64,000 bases of DNA from Anaspis maculata (lineage: Eukaryota; Arthropoda; Insecta; Coleoptera; Scraptiidae). How positions within the stretch are numbered: the stretch's first letter is position 1; each line of letters starts with the position of its first letter. A program made the position numbers and the translations under genes. The stretch is from positions 57,205,787 through 57,269,786 of the forward strand of contig OX421962.1 of NCBI GenBank assembly GCA_949128115.1. The letters run 5' to 3'. The notes under the pieces were generated by a model. That model was not told the origin of the DNA, ran no database searches, and saw only the letters and a program-made list of their open reading frames with translations. Positions 11,168-20,100 of this stretch are shown here, in pieces.

Positions 11168-14100
11168 GTAACTTATTACTGCATTCTTTTACTGAAAATC
11201 ATCAAGTCCCATTTGTTTTAGGACATCAGTTCCTTCTCTGATGACAACTTCGATACTAAAGCTTGGATTAATAATATTCTGAAAGATGCAGAAAATCAAA
11301 AGAAGAAAGAGGTTGCTTGCTTTTTCACATGAGAAGTTGGGTCTGATTCTATGGGTCTGATGATAATATTTTGCAGAACTACACAATGTCCATTGTCACT
11401 AAGTTGCAATTGTACGTGCAGCAAGTGAACAATGCTTTGGAAGAGACAAGTCGGCAAGTCTTGATGTCACTACCGCGTATTTTGAGAGACACTAAAAATT
11501 TACACCAAGAAGCAGCAGTGTTGAAAGAAAAAATGGCTGCTGTTCGGGGTGAGATTGTTCAAATTGAGGAAGATACTGGCAAATCTATAAACACCATTGA
11601 AAAGTTGGATAGGATGAAAAATGAGTTGCAAATTGCTAAACAAGGACTTCATGAAAGTGACAATTGGACTGTTCTAGGTGAGATCTCTGTTATAGTACGA
11701 GGAATATAGGTTTTGATCTAGAAATTGATAATTACTGGACTTGAAATATATGTTCATAGATAGGTCTTAAACATGCCAAAAATCACAAGTCGTCACAGGT
11801 GGATCCACCCGAGTGACTGGAAAAACTCCAGCAGCATACCTGGCGAGGCGAGGTGGTGAGCGTCTCATTACAGCCAGGGGATTCAATATATTACCGAGGC
11901 GTGCCGAGGCGAGATAGAATCCAGTAGGCTGTAATGACGCTTTACTCCGTGGTATGTGCAGGACTTTATCCACAATGATCCAGTTTAAATGAAAATAATT
12001 GGCTTTATTTAAAGTTTTTCGCGTCAAACATTTTTATCAGGTAGGCATAGGCAACCTTTTCAAACAACGCATCCATCAACACTCCGCGACAGCTGTTTAG
12101 ATCAGATCACCTCTCTTCATACGTCACTTACGGCCCGTGGTCCGAAAATGACATTATTTTTCTACCTGTAAGGAATCATTCATTCTTCTTTTAAAAAGTT
12201 AGGAATGTATCGATTGCTAACTCATTGTGAATAAAAAAATTCTATGTCTTAATTTTGAAGTTATGGCGCGGGACAAAACTTGGTCCGTTGATCGCTTCCG
12301 TTTTCGTTGTTTCAAAAAATGTTAGTGAACTGTTTATGGAAAAACAATGAGTGAAAAAAGTCAACCTCTGAATATGTCATGAATTTCTGTTTTGTATACA
12401 GGGTGAATTATGAATCCTGAAAATCAATTTTATCTAAAAGTACCTGCAAACAGTCACAATGGTCCCATAACCTATGTAGACTACAATAAAACACAATTCA
12501 TTTCAATAGAATTCTTTTACTACTGGTTTCTTAGGAAGACTAAATTTTTGTAGTTGATGACTCACCCTGTATAGAAAACAGAAATTAAATACAGATTCAG
12601 AGGTCGATGTACTCATTATTTTTCCTTAAATAGTCTACTGAAATCTTTTGAAACAAAGAAAATGGAAGCAATCACAAGACCAACTTTTGTCCCTCCATAA
12701 CTTCAAAACTAAAAGACATAGAATTTTTTCAACAACTTCTCAGCACCACTACACCTCCATATTACGCACCTTCAGGGTGGTCCGACACTTTTGAATCACC
12801 CCACAAGGTGTGCGGGGTCCTTTCAGGTATATTGGAGTTTTTACAGTCTCTCAGCTGAATCCTTCCTGTGACAGCTTGTGACTTTAAGTACCTATTTTAT
12901 TCAGGATGGATCTATGAACATTATATCCAAATGGCATACAGTTACTGTCAACTTCCAGGTTTCAGTGAAATATTGCCTAACTGCCCCAGACTATTAAGCG
13001 ATTAAGCCTTATCCTTAACTTATTCTGCAAAAGAGTTTTGGTATTCAATTTTATGATTTTGTAGTAAATGATATAGAAGAAGTTTTCGATTCTAAAAACG
13101 TGGAGAATATATCAGCCAAAATAATAAGCATGCAAAGGTCATTGAAGCTACTAATAAATGTCGGCAATTACGAAGACAGGAAGCTTCAATTGGAAGGACT
13201 CAAAAATCGATTAGAAGCAATCGCTAGTCCTGCAATTGTTCAAGCTTTTACTTCTAATAATATAGGTGAAACAAAATTACTACAATGTCACATATTCAAG
13301 CAAATCATGATAAAAATGTACCTACTTTTAGAACAATCTGTCGTCTACGTTAGAATATTCAAAGCTTTGGGACGCCTACCGCAACTTTTGAAATATTACC
13401 ACAAATGCCAAAAAGATATTTTGCTTAAAAAGTGGAGGAATCAGTTGGAAATCGAGCAAGATGAATCCGTGCTCCAGTGGATCCACAATTTCTACGATAT
13501 TTTGCTGTCGAATTGGTACTCGCAGCAAAAATGGTTCAACCAAGTTTTTCCAAATCAGAACAGCCTGGACACCATGATTGAAATCTACACCGACGTTTTA
13601 TGCTCTTTAGATCCGACTTTTAACGAATGCATTGATGCTGCTTTGAAACAAACTGAAGATAAATTGAATTTCCTCTACGAAGTCAAGCAGGTTACCAAGC
13701 AGTTCGCCAATAATCTGGTCAACCTCATCAATGAAACACCCAAAGCCAACAAAGACAAGTCCTTACCACTACTCGAAGCGGTTTACAGCTATTTCATTCC
13801 ATACACGAACAAATATGCGGCCTACGAACAAGCGCATTTGATGAAAAAATTGTCAGCCATAAATTGCATAAAGGAAGAACTCATCGATACAATTCAAGCT
13901 CTAGGATTGAGCATCCCTCAAGTCATTGATATTGCCACAGAAGCCAAAAAACGCTGTCTGCAAATAACCGAAAACTGCGGATATTGTGGATTGTTGATCG
14001 CGCTGAGAGCTTTCTTGCTCAACTATGTGGACCAGTACAGAGTTGCGCTGAGACAAATCGACCGCAACAAAAAATACGATGAAGATTGGACAACGTTCCA

Positions 14101-17100
14101 ACTATGCCTGTCTTTGCTCCAAAATGCCGGAGAAGTCTTGCTCAAGTTGCAACAGCTTGAGAAAGACTTGACTTCGACAATATTGGAAATCAACAATCAA
14201 AGCTCTGAGAGCAAAACTGACTACAAACGTCTACTGTTGAACTCCTCTGATCGTAAAGAATACGAATCTTTGATCAAGTGCGTCACGGAAGGCACCCAAT
14301 TGTCTCTGTTGGACCACGTCACCACCGAATTCAACAAGTTGTGCTCTGATATTCACCATACCACGTACAAAGTAGTTTTTGCACCGATTTCGACACATTT
14401 AGATGTGGTTCAAGCGGCGAAAACTTGGTCGCAATTCGCCAATTCCACACTGCACAATTCGGATTTGCCTGATTACAGTTTTTCGCCTCAAGAATACATT
14501 ACACAGGTAAATTAAGTACATTCATACATCAAGTGTTCAATGTAACGAGCGTTCAAGTACCGTATGCTTATTAAAATCATGCGTAAGAGGTGGCTGTGTC
14601 TCTAAAGTGTCCCAGAGTGAAATATGATGACATGGCGTGTTAGCGTCAAGGCAGTTCGTGTCTTGCGGGTCAAGTTATCAAGAGTATCAATGCAGTACGT
14701 TTTCTTTCCACAGCCGCCAGTTTGCAGTTGCGCATAATTTTTCATGAACATACGGTATCATCGACGTTGAGTAGCCTACGGAAATGGGTACTGTCATTAT
14801 TATGACAATATGACCTGTTTTAGAACTAATCTACAGGCTGAAACAGAATGAACGTCGTCGGACGGCGTCAACTGTCAAGTCAGGCGGCGAACCGGGCGAA
14901 GAGAGTTCAACGCCGCCTCTGTTCGCCGCCTTGCTTGACAGTTGACGCCATCCGACGGCGTTCATTCTGTCTCAGCCTTAGGCCCTGTGGTCCGGACGTA
15001 AGGTGTTAAAATATGGGTGGACTCTGCATTTTATGGTTGAAACATGCCATTTGTGATAGTTGTGTGGACCATAATCTTCCGATTCATCGTGTGATCAAAT
15101 GAAATCTTATTTTAGGTAGACTGTGGCCTGGTCAAATTCAGGGGTGCGAAGCTGCGTTCGGCTAGGCCACAGCCTACCTAAAATAAGAATTCATTTGATC
15201 ACACGATAGAAGTGTAGCCATCGGCGGCAGACGTGCAGGCTCTGTATACAGGGTGAAGAAGGAAAAGTTGTAACTCATGAACCAAATGAGATAGAGTCGT
15301 GTAAACCGGCATACATAGCCTGCTGTTCATGTCCATGGAGTTCCATCAAACCATTTTCACGTGTCCTGAAGCGTTCTTGAAATATCCTGATAAACTTTTT
15401 TCGATAAAATTTAATTTTCAAGTATATTAGTTAGTGAATTTTCAAAGTATCGGAGTGAAACTTGGTAGTTCTTCATTCACCGATCACATTCTCAATTATT
15501 TTATAAATAGTGAATCCAAGATGGCTGTCGGAAGAAGGTAAAAGATGAACATCTTTTCTGGAACTAGTGAGCTTAGGCACTGGCTATCGATCATTTTCAA
15601 ATTCTTACATCCTTGAATGAAGAAATGCCAACTTTCACTCCAATACTTTGAAGATTCATTGGAATACTATAAGTGATATACTTGGAATACTAGAAAAATT
15701 AATTTTTATGAGAAATACCAGTTTGTTCAGGATATTTTGGCAGCGCGTCAAAACATTCGAAAATGGCTTGATGGAACTTCATGACTCTTCATTCATGGAT
15801 GTACATGACTCTCTATCTCTTGGTTTATGAGTTGCAATTTTTCGCCTTTTTTTATTCTTCACCCTGTATGCAGGGCCTGCATGGCTGCCGTCGATGGTTG
15901 AACTTCTAAATCGGTAGATTATAGTCCATACAAGGGGTCCAGTTTTTGATACATTAATTTTGAGAGATGATAGAGAATCAAAAATAGAGGGGACTTTCCC
16001 GGAAAAAACATTTCAGAAGTGCATAATAACGGAGATATAGCCCTTCAAAGTTGAAAAAAAAAATGTTTTTTAGCATGACTTTTGAACCGTTCAACCGATT
16101 TTGTTCGAACCAAAGTTTACTTAAGCGAGTCTTTATCGAACTATTATAACACGTTTTATTAAAATTATCCAGGGGCGTAGATAATAGGGTGATTGCATGT
16201 AGAGCGAGTTTATGGCAAAATGTCAATAGTGTCATTGTCATCTGTCAAGTTTCATCCATGCGGAGTCAACGTCAATCGGACTAACCTCACTAAATACTGT
16301 CATTTTTACGTGTTTTGTTCAAATACTGGTTTGTTCGACGTTTATGAGATCGAGATGGTGACTTCTAATCATTCTAACAATGCCTTGCACCTGTTATGTG
16401 CCCCAATCCTTGTCTATGGCCCCAATGCAATTCTCTAACAAACGTCAAAACATAACTAGATCCTTGTGCTGCCTGCCGGTGATCAGGTGAACGGATTTCA
16501 TGCAATCACCCTATAGGGGGCACCCCTCTTTTGCCCCCTAACTTTTTACCCCCTTTAACATTTTTTAAAATTGTTATTATTTAATATTTTTGAGTCATAT
16601 GTTCAATTTAGAAGAACAAGTTACTGTTGCAAAATTTTGATGAGAGACTTCGTTTTCGAGATATTTGGGTTTGAAACTTTGAAAAACATTTCGAAATCCT
16701 TACTTTCAAGAGCCGAAACATTTTGTACCCTGAACATTTCTTGTGTGTCAGCAAAAATGGTTGTTTATCAACTCTAAACACCTAAGAGAACTTATTTCAG
16801 CTGAGAAATTATGAGTTTTTCAAGATTTTACTGTTTAGGCATTTGAAAGTGGTGTTTCCGGGATGTTTTCCGAAATTTCAAGCTCAAATATTTTGAAAAC
16901 GAAGCCTCAAATCAAAATTTGCAAGAGTAACTTTTTCTTCTAAATTGAACATACAGAGGGGTGCATAAAAAGCGGCCACCGATGTAGCATCGTTATTCTT
17001 CATCCGATCTTCAAAATTCAAAAACCAGTTCCAATGGTTTAATGTTTTCTATGATTCGACTGTAGAAAATATTTGGTAATTATTGACGACCACTACTTCT

Positions 17101-20100
17101 CGACTTCAGCCACCAACTTTTCACGGTAGGTAGACACCACCACAACATCACGTTCGTCGACCGTAGTTTCCTGGGGAAAGCACTATTTCCACTGTAAAAT
17201 GTTCCTTCTTTCCATTACTTATCCACCAATGTCCTACGACGTAAGTACAGGCAAGAAGGAAGCGTCCTACATAGCTGTTTAAGTGGTTGCCTAACTCTTA
17301 GAAAATGCTAGTCGAGAAGTAGTGGTCGTCAATAATTACCAAATATTTTTTTTATTATGATGCTTCTGAGCACTGATAGTCATGTCAACTTTTGTTTTTC
17401 AAATGGCAACAATTTTTTTTTTTTTTGTGGATTCCTTGTGTTTATCTGAATATAATGATGCATCAATATCACAGATTTTATCATTAGACACGAAGAAAAA
17501 AAGTTGAAACTGCAAAATTTCACACATCACAGTAGCATCACAACACCCACGATATGCACACAATCTGGTAGGCTGGGTGCAAAATGATGTTCAAAAACAC
17601 ATAGTAGGTCAGGCGTTTGGTTTTTCAAAATGTAAATGTCAAAATGTTTTCAAAATCCAAAAGTCAAAATGTTTTCAAAATCCAAAAGGAGCTGTCCGTC
17701 TCAAAGACGTCTTTATTCTCTATTTTCAGCTTATTACGCTAAGCGCTGTTTTGTGTGAAAATTTCGCAGTTTAATTTTTTTTCTTCGTGTTTAATAACAA
17801 AAAGTGTGATATTGATGCATCGTTATATTCAGATAAGCGTAAGGAATCCGAAAAAAAATTAAAAAATATAGTTGCCATTTGAAAAACAAAAATTGACTGT
17901 CAGTGCTCAGAAGCATCATAATAAAAAAAATATTTTCCACTGTCGAATCATAGAAGACATTATACCATTCAAACTGGTTTTTGAATTTTGAAGATCGGAT
18001 AAGGAGTAACTATGCTACAGCGGTGGCCGTTTTTTATGCACTCCTCTGTATAATTAGAAAATATGTTAACAATTCTCAAACATTTCTAAAGGGGTAAAAA
18101 ATTAGGGGGCAATAAGAGGTGTGCCCCCTATTATCTACGCCCCTGGATGATTTTGATAAAACGCGTTATTATCGTTCGATAGAGACTCGCTCAAGTAAAC
18201 TTTGGTTCAAATTTGAACAAAATCGGTTGAACGGTTCAAAAGTTATGCTAAAAAACGATTTTTTTTTCCAACTTTGAAGGGGCTATATCTCCGTTATTAT
18301 GCACTCATTGAAATATTTTTCTGGGAAAGTCCCCTTCATTTTTGATTCTCCATCATCTCTCAAAATTAATGTATCAAGAACTGGATCATTCTGTATAACA
18401 ACTAGCCAAGTGGTATGTTTTAACACTTTTAACCATAAAATGCAGGGTGCTTTCGCCTCACGTACAGACTCCGGATGTTTCCATTATCAAAGGCTACTTG
18501 ACGTCGATAGTGCCTACTTAAAACTTGAATGCTCAATATACCGAGTGTCAATAGCAGTGAGGATGCGCCTATTGCTGTTGACCTGCTGCTTATTTTCAAC
18601 TGTAATTTGAAAGTTTTTTGTTTGTTTTGTTTTAGATTGGTCAATATTTGATGACACTGCCTCAACATCTTGAGCCATTTTTGTTTAGGGACAATCCAGC
18701 ATTGAGTTGTGGTCTCAAGGCGGTTGATCAGGAATATAATGTTGTGACAGATACAGAAGGGGCTTTGGCTCATGTTTTCCTCAAAATTGTGGCCAGGGGC
18801 ACTTGTCAAGGCTTTTGTGATCGGATTTTGTCCATTTGCGAGTTGAGCCACCCTGCTAGTAGACAGCTGGCTCACGACATTGGTAAGATTTTATTTATTC
18901 AAGATACATTCCAACCGGTAGAGTAAAGGGTGATTCCTTCTCTATGGAAATTGTGTTTTATATTAAGAAGTCTTACATCCGAGACAAGCCAGATTATTAG
19001 TTTAGAAAATCGGGGCGTTACAAAAACAGGGTGATAAAAGACTGCAAAATCAAACTTATCGAGTAGGAAACTTTTTTTCTTATTTTGAATCACTCCGTAT
19101 TTGATTGAAACGGCATTTTTTCGGAAAGATTTTGATCACCTAATAATATATTGGAAATTTAACTGATCTATGATAAAAGCCACTAAAAAATAAAAGAGCT
19201 TCCGGAGAGTAATTCATGGGAAATGAATACCACTACGTGAATTCTTGTTTTTTCGGAAGTTTTTTTTTACTATTATACTTAGTCAATAGTAAAGTCAATG
19301 TCAGTGTCAAATAAGTCAAAGTCTCCATTTGCGAGTGTAATTTCGATTTTCCAGCGTCATTTACATCATGCAGGCACCTAGTCCAAGCTCGGCTATTCTT
19401 CTCCATTCGCTGTTTTTACTCTTTTTCGTCTAAAAAATACGTCATTTAGGTATTATTATTAATTTGGAATAAGGACAGAGGACCCATAAAGTCCTATTTG
19501 CCCAATGTCAAAAAAAAATTACTTCATAAAAATTGAAGCAAAAAAAAATTACTGATCTTCTAATAGGTTACGAGAAGTGTAAATGTTTACACACTTTCCT
19601 GCTGGAAGAATAATCACCTAATATGGTATTAGCGTTGTGCTAGTAAAACCTCTCAATACCTACCTACTAGTGAAAATATACAGGGTGTTCGAGTCTGGTT
19701 ATTACAAACTGAGGGATGATTCCCTATCAAACATAAAGCCGAGAGAACAAAAACCTCATGGTCCTAAAATGCTTCCTTAAAAAGATAGAGGGTTTTGAAG
19801 TTGACTTTTTTAAATGTTTTTTTCACCGTAACTTTAGAACCGTTGAACCGATTTCAATCAAATTTGAACCAAAGTTTAGTCAAATGAGCCTACATCGAAT
19901 AACAATACCACAGTTCATCAAAAATTCCTGGGGCGTAGATAATAGGGGACTGTCCCCTATTTTCGCCCCTATTTTTATCTCCCCTAATTAGTTTTTAAAA
20001 TTGTTGATCTTTTCGGATTCTACGTTCAATTTAAAACGTTACTCTACGTTACTCTTGCAAAATTTTTGATTAAAGGCTTCGTTTTCGAGATATTTGGGAT

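Larger units (their letters stand above)
11678..13064 (+). other. Cog7 intron 3
   Basis: A 1.39-kb phase-1 intron. Its contents are an inverted-repeat element at 12233-12729 with a smaller one inside it; the remainder, including a GC-rich block at 11800-11930, has no recognised feature. Confidence 0.8.
15061..15931. mobile_element. Foldback II, inserted in the left arm of palindrome I
   Basis: Its ends are TGTGTGGACCATAATCTTCC and the complement of GGTAGATTATAGTCCATACA. The arms continue through TAGAAGTGTAGCCATC / GATGGTTGAACTTCTA and GCAGGCTCTGTA / TGCAGGGCCTGC. Its left arm is split by the MITE at 15086-15207 and its centre by the CAGGGTG element at 15249-15866. Confidence 0.7.
15023..18445. 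mobile_element. Outer palindrome (I) of the nested stack
   Basis: The left arm starts CTGCATTTTATGGTT and the right arm ends AACCATAAAATGCAG. Paired blocks inward are AACATGCCA / TGGTATGTT, CATTAATTTTGAGAGATGAT / ATCATCTCTCAAAATTAATG, GGAGATATAGCCCTTCAAAG / CTTTGAAGGGGCTATATCTC, AACCGTTCAACCGATTTTGT / ACAAAATCGGTTGAACGGTT and CCAGGGGCGTAGATAATAGG / CCTATTATCTACGCCCCTGG. The right arm is largely uninterrupted; the left arm carries elements II and III. Confidence 0.8.
14507..18635 (+). other. Cog7 intron 4, filled by nested palindromes
   Basis: A 4.13-kb phase-0 intron. About 3.4 kb (15023-18445) is one palindrome carrying at least five other inverted-repeat elements, listed separately, and a further MITE lies at 14835-14978. 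Only the outer few hundred bases look like ordinary intron. Confidence 0.85.
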
